Part shown: positions 52,757 through 62,700 of the stretch, piece after piece
Numbering within the stretch: the stretch's first letter is position 1
Layout of the letters: each line of letters begins with the position of its first letter
Source of the DNA: UMGS1958 sp045542415
GTDB taxonomy: Bacteria; Bacillota; Clostridia; UBA1381
DNA length: 64,000 nucleotides
Direction: 5' to 3'
Assembly: GCA_045542415.1 (NCBI GenBank)
Contig: JAZQKZ010000066.1
Location: forward strand, 36,591-100,590
Notes under the pieces: generated by a model
The model's input: the letters and a program-made list of their open reading frames with translations, nothing else
What the model was told of the DNA's origin: nothing
Databases searched by the model: none
Translations under genes and position numbers: made by a program

Positions 52757-53770
52757 ATGAGAATCTTGGTAACAGGCGGTGCCGGATATATCGGCAGCCA
52801 CACCTGCGTGGAGCTTCTTAACGCAGGCTATGACATTGTTGTACTTGACAACCTCGACAACTCAAGCGAGAAGTGCCTTGATGCAGTGCGTGAGCTTACA
52901 GGCAAGGATTTCCCGTTCTATAAGGTTGACCTCCTCGACTACGAGGGTACAGAGAAGGTATTTAAGGAGAACAAGATTGACGCAGTAATCCACTTTGCCG
53001 GATTAAAGGCAGTCGGTGAGTCAACTCAAATCCCCTTACGCTATTATCACAATAATATCACAGGCACACTTATCCTCATGGAAATTATGGAGAAGTATGA
53101 TGTAAACAACATTGTTTTCTCATCATCAGCTACAGTTTACGGAATGCCAAAGTCAGTGCCGATTACAGAGGATTTTCCGTTATCGACAACTAATCCGTAT
53201 GGTTCCACAAAGCTTATGATTGAGCAGATTATGACAGATGTCACAAAGGCAAATCCCAAGCTTTCAGTAACACTGCTTCGTTACTTCAATCCGATCGGTG
53301 CACACAAGAGCGGTAAGATGGGTGAGGACCCCAAGGGCATCCCGAACAATCTTCTTCCCTATGTTGCACAGGTTGCAGTAGGCAAGCTTGAAAAGGTTCA
53401 TGTTTACGGTGACGACTATCCGACAGCTGACGGTACAGGCGTGCGTGACTATATTCACGTTGTTGACCTTGCTATCGGTCACTTAAAGGCAATTGAAAAC
53501 TGCTCAGACAAGGCAGGCGTACATATATATAACTTAGGTACAGGAAACGGTTACAGTGTATTACAGATTATAAAGGCATTTTCAAAGGCATGCGGAATTG
53601 ATCTTCCGTATGTAGTAGATCCGAGACGTCCGGGCGACATTGCCGAATGCTATGCAAACCCGAAGAAAGCAAAGGAAGAGCTTGGCTGGGTAGCTGAGCG
53701 AGGCATTGAGGAAATGTGCGAGGATTTATGGAGATGGCAGAGCGGTCATCCGAACGGTTTTGAAGATTAA
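52757..53770 (+). CDS. galE: UDP-glucose 4-epimerase
   Basis: 337 residues. NAD-binding GGAGYIGSH at the start, catalytic Ser-Tyr-Lys (SSSATVYG and NPYGSTK), RYFNPIGAH and the C-terminal DPRRPGDIAECYA. Interconverts UDP-glucose and UDP-galactose, linking galactose from pectic galactan to glycolysis and supplying UDP-galactose for surface glycans. Monocistronic; GGAGG before ATG. Confidence 0.97.
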   Translation: MRILVTGGAGYIGSHTCVELLNAGYDIVVLDNLDNSSEKCLDAVRELTGKDFPFYKVDLLDYEGTEKVFKENKIDAVIHFAGLKAVGESTQIPLRYYHNNITGTLILMEIMEKYDVNNIVFSSSATVYGMPKSVPITEDFPLSTTNPYGSTKLMIEQIMTDVTKANPKLSVTLLRYFNPIGAHKSGKMGEDPKGIPNNLLPYVAQVAVGKLEKVHVYGDDYPTADGTGVRDYIHVVDLAIGHLKAIENCSDKAGVHIYNLGTGNGYSVLQIIKAFSKACGIDLPYVVDPRRPGDIAECYANPKKAKEELGWVAERGIEEMCEDLWRWQSGHPNGFED

Positions 53771-53776
53771 TAGTGT

Positions 53777-53808
53777 AAAAAGGAAGCGTTAATTCGTTTC
53801 CTTTTTTG
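53777..53808 (+). terminator. Terminator of galE
   Basis: AAAAGGAA-GCG / CGT-TTCCTTTT hairpin followed by T6. Confidence 0.85.
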
Positions 53809-53855
53809 TTATTTGTTATAATTTGATTATAGTTTATCCCCCACCACCACACACA

Positions 53856-53887
53856 AAAAGAGTGTCGGCAAAAGCCGACACTCTTTA
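53856..53887 (-). terminator. Terminator of the tandem SLH gene pair
   Basis: AAAGAGTGTCGGC / GCCGACACTCTTT, 13-bp perfect stem with a 4-nt loop. Confidence 0.92.
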
Positions 53888-53896
53888 ACTTTTACA

Positions 53897-56800
53897 TTAT
53901 TCGCAGAAGCTGTATAAAATCTTAGCAGCCTGTGCTCTTGTTGCATTATCCTGCGGAGCAAATGTATCTGCTGTCATACCGTTGATAATTCCACCCATCT
54001 GGAGTGTTGTTACCGCTTCAGCTGCATACGCACCAATCTGTGCTGCATCAGCGAAGTCAATCTTTTCAGTAACAGCTTCAACTGTTATACCCTTTAAGTT
54101 TGCAGCTCTCATAACCATTACAGCCATATCCTGTCTTGTAATGAGATTATCCGGACCGAATGTTGTGCTGTCATAGCCTGTGATGATACCTGCTGCGAAG
54201 CATGTATTTACATACGGAGCATACCATGCATCATCTGCTACATCTGCAAATCCTGCTGAAGCACCGCCTGTCGGAAGCCCAAAGACACCTGTGATAATCT
54301 TTGCAAACTCTGCTCTTGTGATGTTATCGTTCGGAGCAAATGTTGTTGATGTTCTTCCTGATACGATACCCTTTTCTGCAAGGTAGTTGATTGCTACTGC
54401 TGCCCATGATACGTCACCAAGGTCTGTGAACTCGCCCTTGATTTCTTCTTCGTACGGTGCCGGTGTTACTGCCGGAGCCGGTGTTGTTGTTACACCAAGT
54501 GAACCGATGTATGAGTTACCGCCGCCTGATGAGCTGCCGCCGCCACCGCCTGATGAGCCGCCCTTGTTGCCCTTACCCTCTACGGTTACACTGATAGTCT
54601 TGCCATCCTTGTTTGTTGATGCACCGTATGAGAAGCTTGCAATGAGCTTACCGTTCTTATCGCTTGATGAACGTGTTACGTCTGCTTCACCGTCTGAGTT
54701 AACCTTAATATTTGTTATTGATGAGTTCCATGAAATGCTTGAACCGAAGTAACCCTCTGTCGGAAGATCAAAGTCTCCGTCAATGCTTGTCTCGATATCC
54801 TCGAAGTTGCCCTCGTAGTTAGCATCGAATCTTGTTACATATCTGTCGAAGAGCATTTCCATTGCTGTATTATAGTATGCTGAATCCTCAACAGTTGCCT
54901 CTGTTGCATTTACATCGTTTGCTAATGCATATGCCTTTGCAATCTCTACAGCTTCTTCTTTTCTCTCATCAGGATCAAACTGTACGTTAATCTCGTAGTC
55001 CATTGAATCCTCATGAATCTTTACTCCGTTCAAAGAGTATTCAACCATCTTTGTAAGTGTTACTTCATTTTCAGTTGTATCACTTACATTAATTACACCC
55101 TCATTTGAAAGGATTTCATCATCTGATGATCTCCATTTAATTGCAATACCCTTTGTTGATGATGATGTCTTTAACTCAACGTCATATGAAAGAGTTGTGC
55201 TGCCTGTTGTGTTAAGCTCGATTGATGTAACCTTTTCGCCGTTGTTACCCTTCGGTGATAATACTGCGTTTACAAGCTCTGCTTCAACAATTCTGAAGCA
55301 CTCCTGATAGAAGTTCGCCAAATCAATTGTGAACTCCTTTGTCTTTGACTCGCCGTTATATGAAACTGTACCTGTTAAAGTCACCTTTTCAGGAGCTTTC
55401 GGGTAGATTAAGATTGAACCCTTAGGACCTATCTTAACCAATGACGAATCTGAGCTTTCCCATGTAATCTCTGTTACCCAGTCTGATGTCGGAACAACAA
55501 AGTCGCCCCATGTCTTATACTCGCCTGTTGCACTGTCATACTTGATGTTATCTTCGTATATCTCACTTAAAATATCAAGTCTTTCTATAACAGTGTCAAC
55601 TACATTTTCTGATGCAACGTACTTTAAGATGAACTCCTTTGAAGCTGTAAGGTCACCCTTTGAAACTGTACCCACGAGCTTATAAAGCTTCTCACCTGTT
55701 ACACCGTTTAATGTAATAGCTGTCTTACCTGCCTTGAGGTCTGTTGTTTCTGCCCATGTAGCACCCTCGTCTGTTGACTCAAATACTCCCCATGTAACTG
55801 ACTCGTTACATGCTGTGTTTGCAACCTCAAAGCCCTCAATAAACTCATATACTCCGTCATATAAGTTTACTGTGTTCTTGCTATTTGTGATGTCAAGAGT
55901 CTGAGCAATTGCATTTACAATCTCTTCCTCGCTAACCTCTGAAATTGAGTAGTCATCAATATAGAATGAGCCTGTGTTGTTAGCATGTGTACCCCATAAT
56001 GTCGGGAGATCTGTTGTTGACTTGAGCTCTACTAATGAACCGTTATTAAGGACAAGTCTCTGTCCGTCAAACATAATGATGTCAATCTTTGTCCAATCCT
56101 GCGGAACACCTGCTGCTGTACCGCTGTTTGTGCCTGTTGAATCTGTGATAATGATATCCATTGCTTCGTCAGCCTTTGCATAGAAGCTTACCATATATGT
56201 GTCAGCTTTCGGCGCAACAAGAGTTATTCTCGGACCTCTGTTGGAATCTGCAAATGTATAGTGGTTGAGCTGAAGTGCATTTGAACCGTCAATACCCACT
56301 CCGCTTGCAATTGCAACCTTTGTATCAGCTGATGGACCAGTCGTTCTGTAGCCTACATTAAGCTCAAAACCGTCTAAAGCTGTATATGTCGGAGTTGCTG
56401 ATGTATTTAAGGATACAAGTGTACCCACACTGTAGTTATCGAAGTTGAATACATCGCCTATTACCGGCTGATACGGCGGCTCCGGTGACGGAGTCGGGAT
56501 AGGTGTCGGTAAAGTTGTAAGTGCGTTGATTGAAATGTTATCAATGTAGAGCTCACCTGCATTATCTGTCGGATTACCCCAGATTACCGGTGATGCACTC
56601 TCTGTATCTGAAAGAACTGTCTTTTCGCCGTTTACGTTGATAACTCTTCCTTTTCTTGTAACATAAATCTCAACTGTGTTCCACTCATCCGGTGTAAGAC
56701 CGAATAAAACCGGTGTCTTTAATGCTTCAGAAGGGGCATCACTGTATGTCATATCCTGATTAGTTGTCGGATATACATCCATTGTTACCATGAAGTTATT

Positions 56801-57208
56801 TTCAATTTCCGGAACCTTGAAATCAATTCTCGGACCATATGTACCTGATGCCTTTGCACCGCTTGAGAATACAAGCGCCTTTGAACCGTCAACGCCTACG
56901 CCGTTTCTGATTTCTGCCTTTGTATCTTCTGCAGCACCTCTTGGTGACTTACCGATATATACATCTACTGAATCAAGCTCTGTATAAGGATCCTGATCTG
57001 ATTTATCTAAGGTAAATATAACCTTTTCCTCAGCATTCTCAAAGTCATCCGCTAAGATTACAACAGCTGCCTGAAGCTCTGCCATTTCTGATGCAGAAAT
57101 TATCTCTTCCTCAGCCACCTCTGCCATTACTGCCGGAGCAGCAAGAGTTGTAAGCATAGCAGCAGCACTTAATACTGATACAAGCTTCTTATAATTTCTT
57201 TTAAGCAT
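53897..57208 (-). CDS. Cell-surface protein with two jelly-roll domains, Ig-like repeats and three C-terminal SLH domains
   Basis: 1,103 residues from the ATG at 57208 (MLKRNYKKLVSV), with GGGAGG 8 nt upstream; a longer frame opening further upstream lacks such a site. Signal peptide, two related jelly-roll-like domains (~45-220 and ~245-430, each ending YIDN/YIDD), several atypical bacterial Ig-like domains (ITWESSDSSLVKIGPKG; IKWRSSDDEILSNEG), a GGSSGGGGGSSSGGG hinge (~885-905), a PAVTPAP linker and three SLH repeats (~925-1103). It should dock on pyruvylated wall polymers and present glycan-binding domains. 72 nt after the other SLH gene, no terminator between. Confidence 0.93.
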   Translation of the reverse strand: MLKRNYKKLVSVLSAAAMLTTLAAPAVMAEVAEEEIISASEMAELQAAVVILADDFENAEEKVIFTLDKSDQDPYTELDSVDVYIGKSPRGAAEDTKAEIRNGVGVDGSKALVFSSGAKASGTYGPRIDFKVPEIENNFMVTMDVYPTTNQDMTYSDAPSEALKTPVLFGLTPDEWNTVEIYVTRKGRVINVNGEKTVLSDTESASPVIWGNPTDNAGELYIDNISINALTTLPTPIPTPSPEPPYQPVIGDVFNFDNYSVGTLVSLNTSATPTYTALDGFELNVGYRTTGPSADTKVAIASGVGIDGSNALQLNHYTFADSNRGPRITLVAPKADTYMVSFYAKADEAMDIIITDSTGTNSGTAAGVPQDWTKIDIIMFDGQRLVLNNGSLVELKSTTDLPTLWGTHANNTGSFYIDDYSISEVSEEEIVNAIAQTLDITNSKNTVNLYDGVYEFIEGFEVANTACNESVTWGVFESTDEGATWAETTDLKAGKTAITLNGVTGEKLYKLVGTVSKGDLTASKEFILKYVASENVVDTVIERLDILSEIYEDNIKYDSATGEYKTWGDFVVPTSDWVTEITWESSDSSLVKIGPKGSILIYPKAPEKVTLTGTVSYNGESKTKEFTIDLANFYQECFRIVEAELVNAVLSPKGNNGEKVTSIELNTTGSTTLSYDVELKTSSSTKGIAIKWRSSDDEILSNEGVINVSDTTENEVTLTKMVEYSLNGVKIHEDSMDYEINVQFDPDERKEEAVEIAKAYALANDVNATEATVEDSAYYNTAMEMLFDRYVTRFDANYEGNFEDIETSIDGDFDLPTEGYFGSSISWNSSITNIKVNSDGEADVTRSSSDKNGKLIASFSYGASTNKDGKTISVTVEGKGNKGGSSGGGGGSSSGGGNSYIGSLGVTTTPAPAVTPAPYEEEIKGEFTDLGDVSWAAVAINYLAEKGIVSGRTSTTFAPNDNITRAEFAKIITGVFGLPTGGASAGFADVADDAWYAPYVNTCFAAGIITGYDSTTFGPDNLITRQDMAVMVMRAANLKGITVEAVTEKIDFADAAQIGAYAAEAVTTLQMGGIINGMTADTFAPQDNATRAQAAKILYSFCE

Positions 57209-57280
57209 TATGCTGTCCTCCCTTTTTATTGAATACGGAAGGGGAAGAAAGGCTTCCCCCTCCACAATATTATTTCTGAA

Positions 57281-60200
57281 TTAGTCCTCGAAACGGAATA
57301 AGTAGATTTCCTGTAAGTTACCCTTATTTGCGTATCTTACAAATGCATAGTCTCCATATCCCTCTGCTTCATCATAATCTACTACGTCAGCTATTGTTGA
57401 AACATTTTCTGTATTGAGAATCAGCTCGCCTGCTTCGTCAATAATAAGAGTATCCATTGCTCTTCCTGCATCGAAGAGTACCTTATAGCCTGCTACTGAC
57501 ATGATTGCACTTTCGTTAAGGTCACTGTCGGCAACCATACCCATGTAAATGTTATCTCTTGATGATGACTTACCCGGATCCTGTTCATTATAAATTTGTG
57601 CAACATCACCGCTACGAACCTGCTCAGCAAACTCTGAAGCATCTACCATCATCATTAATACTGTACCGTCACCGGCTACACCGAGGATATCACCTACACC
57701 GATAAGGTCTGTAAGATCCTCTGCACCCGGATACATACTTGCACCTGCTGATGTCATTCCCTCAACAGCGTCCCAAAGCTTTGTTGATACATAATCTGCA
57801 CTGCCTGCAAATAAGCCTGTTCGCTTTGCAAGAGTTGTGTTCTGCTTTGTCTCGTATCTTACCTCGCCGCCGTTCTGGTAACCAACGATTGTATATACTA
57901 CGTTGTCATCATCATCCACACCTGTGAATATTTTCTTAACCATGAAGCACGGATGGTTGTTTGCTGTACCGTAATCTGTAGTCGCTGCCGCCTCATCTGA
58001 AGCACCCACGAAACGGATTACTACTGTCGGATATGTCTGCTTTGAATCTGAGAACTCACCGAAGATACAGTCCTTACCGATACCGTTTTCCTTGTCAAGG
58101 TATGCACTTGCATTTACTGTTGCAACACTGTAGTTTGACGGATCTGATGAATTTTCTGACTTGTTCGGTACTGTGATTTCAAGCATACCGTCTGACATAT
58201 AGAACATACTTCCGAGCATATTGCCTGTTGAAACCCTACCGTTCATATTAGTAAAGTTCATTGTAAGTGCATTCTTGTTATATGTCTCATTTTCGTCACT
58301 GTATTCAGTATCCTTTGTATAGCCTTCCTCTGCCGCTGTTGTGCAGTAAAGCTTTGTGATTTCATTCTTTGAATTAGTTGAGAACTTAACAAGTCTGATT
58401 TCAACGTTATCATACTCCTCAACTCCATCACCGTCTGTATCACCAAGGCTAAATGCCATTGACTTGTATCCGCCTCTGTTGAGGATATTCTTCATCTCGT
58501 CTGTTGAGTATGAAGCCGGCTCTGTTGCATTCGGTGCCCAGTAGCTAACCTTTGTTCCAAGCGTGTAATCTACTGCCTGACCGTCCTGAGTAAACATTCT
58601 TACAATATAATCGTCACCGCTGTCTGATGTATATGCTGAGAGAATCCAGCCATACTTCTCTGAAGCTGTGATAACTGAATCTGATGTTATATAAGCAACT
58701 CTGTTGTACTTATCAAGTGTGAATGTTCCCTCAACACCTGTTGCACAGTCGTTGATTGCATTAACGTCAACCTTGTACTCCTGACCGTTGATTACAACCA
58801 CTGCATACTCTGACATCTCAGCAGCTGTGAAGCTTGAGATCTTACCTGTGATTGAATTTTCAACCTGCTCAAATGAAAGCACATCGTTGTCAATATTTCT
58901 TGTTAATGAAACAACCTCGTTCTTCTTGAGATTCTTCGGCTTAGCCTCTGAACCGTCCTTTAAAACTGAAATTGTCTTATCAAGTGATGTGTTGTCAACA
59001 TCAATTGTTGTTGCAATATTATTGATCTTACCTGTTACCTTCTTATCTGTTGCAGCTGTGATAACAAGTGTTTCAACTGATGTAACAAATACTACATCGT
59101 ACTTATTGTCGCCGTCGTTATCTACGAGTCTTACACTACCAACTCTCGGTCTGATAAACTCGTCGTATGTCATCTTCTTGCCTGTTGACTCTGTATAGTT
59201 TTCGCCGTCGCAGCCGATAAGGTCAAATCTGTTTGATGACTCTACTGCTGCTACGCTGTTGTATAAATCAGCATCAATCATGTCGCCGTTATAAACAACT
59301 GTTGCGTCAACTGTCTCGTACTCCTCACCATCGTAAGTTTCAATTATACCCTTGCCATCCTCAAAGCCCTTGAGTTCATCAATCTCATCTGACTTGATTG
59401 TTACTTCCTTTGTCTTTGCCGGGTCTGTGATTACTGCAAGAACTTCGGGATCGCTCTTACCGTTATCTCTGTAATAGTATGTAACCTTATTACCAACAAC
59501 ACCGTCAAGGTCTGTTAAGCTACAAAGGAATGTCTCACCGTCAATTGTGATCTTGCCCGCATCCGGCTCTGAACCTGCGATTGTTGTTGTGCTTGTACCT
59601 GTTAAAAGACCCTTGTCCTCAAATAAGTCGAACTTTGCCTTTGCAAGTGTCTCTGTTGAGCTATATACCGGCTGTCCGTTCTCATATGTCTTTAAGTCAT
59701 TGTACGGTCCGATAAGTGCGTTATATACCATCTTGATGATTTCGCCTCTCGGTACGGCAACACCAATTGAACCCTTTACTCCGTCAAGAAGTGAAAGGTT
59801 TGTTGCTGCTACTGCGAGGTAACCGTTCGGGTATCCGCCCTTCATCTCTGCCTCGTTGTCATAGTTCATACCGCAAACAATCATCTTTAATGCCTGCTCG
59901 TAAAGAACGTCGCCGTCCGGATTAAATGTTCCGTCACCCATACCGTTGATAACGCCCTCATCTGATGCTGTCTGAATTGTGTTTGCAGCCCAGTGTGATG
60001 ATGTAACGTCTGTGTAGAGGTTACGGTATGTTGATAATGATGAGAGTGCTGTCATTCTTAAAATGATAGCAGCCATCTCTGCTCTTGTTACTGTTGACTC
60101 AGGCTTAACGCTTCCGTCGTCATAACCTGTAATAATGCCTAATGCACTACAAAGGCCCAATGCCTTCTGATAATATGAATCCGATGCATACGGATCCGGA

Positions 60201-60364
60201 ACTGCTGTCGGTTCAGCTGTTACCTCGGTCTCTGCTACTGTCTCCGTAACTGCAGTTTCAGCTGTAGTTGCTGCCGGCTCATCCGCTAAAACAGCTATTC
60301 CCGATGATGCTACCATAGCGAGAGCAAGTAAACTGCACATCAGCTTCTTGAATTTCTTACTCAT
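57281..60364 (-). CDS. S-layer-like protein with three N-terminal SLH domains
   Basis: 1,027 residues. Signal peptide (MSKKFKKLMCSLLALAMVAS), an acidic Thr/Glu/Val linker, SLH repeats at ~55-220 (SALGIITGYDDGSVKPES; DEGVINGMGDGTFNPDGD; a divergent third with KGGYPNGYLAVAATNLSL), then a long beta-rich region. The third SLH repeat and overall design match the 23496 protein, so the two are paralogues. First gene of the tandem SLH pair, after an AraC-type regulator with a hairpin between. Confidence 0.93.
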   Translation of the reverse strand: MSKKFKKLMCSLLALAMVASSGIAVLADEPAATTAETAVTETVAETEVTAEPTAVPDPYASDSYYQKALGLCSALGIITGYDDGSVKPESTVTRAEMAAIILRMTALSSLSTYRNLYTDVTSSHWAANTIQTASDEGVINGMGDGTFNPDGDVLYEQALKMIVCGMNYDNEAEMKGGYPNGYLAVAATNLSLLDGVKGSIGVAVPRGEIIKMVYNALIGPYNDLKTYENGQPVYSSTETLAKAKFDLFEDKGLLTGTSTTTIAGSEPDAGKITIDGETFLCSLTDLDGVVGNKVTYYYRDNGKSDPEVLAVITDPAKTKEVTIKSDEIDELKGFEDGKGIIETYDGEEYETVDATVVYNGDMIDADLYNSVAAVESSNRFDLIGCDGENYTESTGKKMTYDEFIRPRVGSVRLVDNDGDNKYDVVFVTSVETLVITAATDKKVTGKINNIATTIDVDNTSLDKTISVLKDGSEAKPKNLKKNEVVSLTRNIDNDVLSFEQVENSITGKISSFTAAEMSEYAVVVINGQEYKVDVNAINDCATGVEGTFTLDKYNRVAYITSDSVITASEKYGWILSAYTSDSGDDYIVRMFTQDGQAVDYTLGTKVSYWAPNATEPASYSTDEMKNILNRGGYKSMAFSLGDTDGDGVEEYDNVEIRLVKFSTNSKNEITKLYCTTAAEEGYTKDTEYSDENETYNKNALTMNFTNMNGRVSTGNMLGSMFYMSDGMLEITVPNKSENSSDPSNYSVATVNASAYLDKENGIGKDCIFGEFSDSKQTYPTVVIRFVGASDEAAATTDYGTANNHPCFMVKKIFTGVDDDDNVVYTIVGYQNGGEVRYETKQNTTLAKRTGLFAGSADYVSTKLWDAVEGMTSAGASMYPGAEDLTDLIGVGDILGVAGDGTVLMMMVDASEFAEQVRSGDVAQIYNEQDPGKSSSRDNIYMGMVADSDLNESAIMSVAGYKVLFDAGRAMDTLIIDEAGELILNTENVSTIADVVDYDEAEGYGDYAFVRYANKGNLQEIYLFRFED

Positions 60365-60394
60365 GAAAATCCCTCCATAAAAATTAATATAACA

Positions 60395-60415
60395 AAAATT
60401 GCCCGACGCAATTTC
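60395..60415 (-). terminator. Hairpin/attenuator between the AraC gene and the SLH pair
   Basis: AAATTGC / GCAATTT hairpin with a T5 run on the minus strand, inside the 62-nt gap. No separate promoter for the SLH gene was found, so read-through would be needed. Confidence 0.6.
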
Positions 60416-60426
60416 ATTAACGGTTG

Positions 60427-61584
60427 TTATTTTGCACTCTTTGAGTCAACACCCTTGAGTGCTTTTGCATATTCTCTGTATTCCAGCGGTGAAACGCCGG
60501 TGTGTTTTTTGAAAACCTGACTGAAGTACTGCGAATTTGAACCGAAGCCCACTCTTTCCGCAACCTCGTATATCTTATAGCTCTCTCCGTCAAGGACAAA
60601 CTTCTTCGCTTCCTCCATTCGCTTTTCCATCACATAATGCGAAAAGTTACTGCCTGTTTCCTTTTTGAATATCTTGCCGAGATAATCGACATTTGTATAA
60701 AGTATATTCCCTGCAATCCAACGCAGCGATAAATCTTCATTTGAAATATTTTCGTTTACTATATGTATAGTTTCACGCACCAGCGGACTGTATTCTTCAC
60801 CTTCACCCGGCACATTAAGCTCCGCAAGTGTTTTCGCCACATTCATGACGATATTTTTTATCTGATACAGATACTTTGCCGACGCAATCCGCGCGACACC
60901 CTTTATCATTCCGATATCGTTATGTCCAACATTCTGCACCAGCATGTCTGCATACATGCTTAACAGATATTCCCGGACCTCTTCCACATCAGGCTCAATA
61001 CACTCTATAAGCTGAAAAAGGCTTCCGAAATACTTTTCGGCACCCTTTGCATCTCCCTCAAGAACAGCTTCAAAGGCAACCTCAAATTTACCTATTTCTC
61101 TGCCCTTTTGAAAATCAGCCCTCATAAGTGAATTGCTGCCGTTGAAATAGAATATCCTTTCAAGCTGCTTATGAAACCTTTCGTATGAATTGTAGAGCGA
61201 ATATCCGCACAGTCCGTCCTCATAAATTCCGAACAGCTCCGTTTTCGCATTCGCCGAAAGCCTTTTCATTATACCGCGAAGCCGCTCCTCGGAACAGCTT
61301 TCAAGCACCGCAACAACACAATCACCCATAAAACGACAAAAAAGCAACGGTGCGTTTACACCATCTGCCGTAAAGCCTTTGCAGATATCATGTATGACTC
61401 TGAATGATTGGTTTTCAATCGGTGTGACAAGCAGAACGCAAAATCTTCTGCCCGGCGGTATTTCAAGCCCCGCACGCTGCTTCTCACATTCACAGTCCTG
61501 AAAACCCATCAGGTATCGGAATACAAACTCTGCATCGGTATGAGATCTGTTTTCTTTTTGCAATACGCTTTTTTCTCTGCCCAT
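60427..61584 (-). CDS. AraC family regulator with large sensor region
   Basis: 385 residues. The C-terminal ~100 residues form an AraC DNA-binding domain (LRWIAGNILYTNVDYLGKIF; EVAERVGFGSNSQYFSQVF). The N-terminal ~280 residues are not recognised and resemble the effector part of YesN-like regulators, but the receiver domain is missing. It lies upstream of two SLH surface genes in the same direction and is likely to regulate them; this rests on position. The ribosome binding site is weak (GGGTGAC). Confidence 0.85.
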   Translation of the reverse strand: MGREKSVLQKENRSHTDAEFVFRYLMGFQDCECEKQRAGLEIPPGRRFCVLLVTPIENQSFRVIHDICKGFTADGVNAPLLFCRFMGDCVVAVLESCSEERLRGIMKRLSANAKTELFGIYEDGLCGYSLYNSYERFHKQLERIFYFNGSNSLMRADFQKGREIGKFEVAFEAVLEGDAKGAEKYFGSLFQLIECIEPDVEEVREYLLSMYADMLVQNVGHNDIGMIKGVARIASAKYLYQIKNIVMNVAKTLAELNVPGEGEEYSPLVRETIHIVNENISNEDLSLRWIAGNILYTNVDYLGKIFKKETGSNFSHYVMEKRMEEAKKFVLDGESYKIYEVAERVGFGSNSQYFSQVFKKHTGVSPLEYREYAKALKGVDSKSAK

Positions 61585-61622
61585 GTCACCCGCCCTTTAT
61601 CCTGTTTTCTTTCCTGATTTAT

Positions 61623-61651
61623 ATTATATACTCTTTTTACATTAATTTCAA
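61623..61651 (-). promoter_or_regulatory. Promoter of the AraC-SLH transcript
   Basis: TTGAAA - 17 bp - TATAAT on the minus strand. Confidence 0.8.
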
Positions 61652-61713
61652 GTAAAATATTATGGAAATTTTAAGTATCTCAAAATAAACAGGCTAACTG
61701 ATTCGAGTGACAA

Positions 61714-61747
61714 ATAAAAATTGCCGATTGCGGCAATTTTTATTTGT
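61714..61747 (-). terminator. Terminator of the 61765 secreted protein gene
   Basis: AAATAAAAATTGCCG / CGGCAATTTTTATTT, 15-bp perfect stem, loop ATTG. Confidence 0.88.
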
Positions 61748-61764
61748 TGTATCACTTGATTATC

Positions 61765-62544
61765 TTACTTAACTGTATAAGGATTCTTTGTCTCTGTTGA
61801 CTTATCAATTGTTACATTTGTAAGGTCATAATCGTATGTCTTACCTCTTGAATAGCTGAAGCACCATGTTCTTACCTTATCACACTCTGCCTGCTGATAT
61901 GCAGCCTCTTCAAGCAAGCCGATAATCTTTCCGTCCATATCTGAAACAGAAATGCTTGTTTCCTGAAGCTTGTTATTGATAAAGATCTTTACAGTGTACC
62001 ATGTATCCGGCTTAATCTGAGCAAGATTCTTACTTGCTGCACCGTCATGTGCTGAGATGCTCTCCGGTGTAAAAGTAATTGTATTTGCTATATAATTTGT
62101 ATTTGATGTAGCATCTGTAAATGAACCGTACATAAGATTCATGAGACCCTCATGCATACGGATATCAAACTGGCAGTAACCGAATGTCTGCTGGAAGTTT
62201 GATGTTGTATCTCTCTGATACACATACATTGAGCCTGCACCGTCATTTGAGCCTGTCTTATCTGAATTTGTCCAGAAGTTACAGTAGTTAACGCCTCTCT
62301 CTTCGTCTCTCATGTAAGTCTCATAGTGCTTGCTTGCCGAGCCCTTTGTGAGCCACGGTGAACCGTCCATGATAATGTTGAGACCGTAATAACCGTCACC
62401 TACAGCACCGCCTACAGCACAATCCTTAAAATCAGAGTTTGTGATATAAGTTGCACTTGCCTCCGAACCTGCAATAATAGGCATTGCTGCCGACTGCAGA
62501 GCTACTGCGCCTACTGCCAATAAAGAAATAAGCTTTGTTTTCAT
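61765..62544 (-). CDS. Secreted protein of unknown family, possible glycan-binding domain
   Basis: 259 residues with a signal peptide (LLAVGAVALQSAAM). The mature part is one domain rich in aromatic residues (NYCNFWTNSDKTGSNDG; FGYCQFDIRMHEG; DTWYTVKIFINNK), a pattern common in concanavalin-like or jelly-roll carbohydrate-binding domains that lack catalytic residues. It also resembles the two jelly rolls of the 53897 protein in general style. Downstream of the DeoR gene, same strand, with a ~156-bp gap that shows no strong promoter. Confidence 0.75.
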   Translation of the reverse strand: MKTKLISLLAVGAVALQSAAMPIIAGSEASATYITNSDFKDCAVGGAVGDGYYGLNIIMDGSPWLTKGSASKHYETYMRDEERGVNYCNFWTNSDKTGSNDGAGSMYVYQRDTTSNFQQTFGYCQFDIRMHEGLMNLMYGSFTDATSNTNYIANTITFTPESISAHDGAASKNLAQIKPDTWYTVKIFINNKLQETSISVSDMDGKIIGLLEEAAYQQAECDKVRTWCFSYSRGKTYDYDLTNVTIDKSTETKNPYTVK

Positions 62545-62700
62545 AATTCTTCTCCCTTTCTCTTTACATAATTACATATGTACATAGTTATTCATACTAT
62601 AATTTTAACTTATTTTGAATAAAATTGGTATATAAAAATCAGATAAATCTGTTCAAAAAGACGATTTGCGAACAATAAAACCGGATTTTTATACCAAAAA

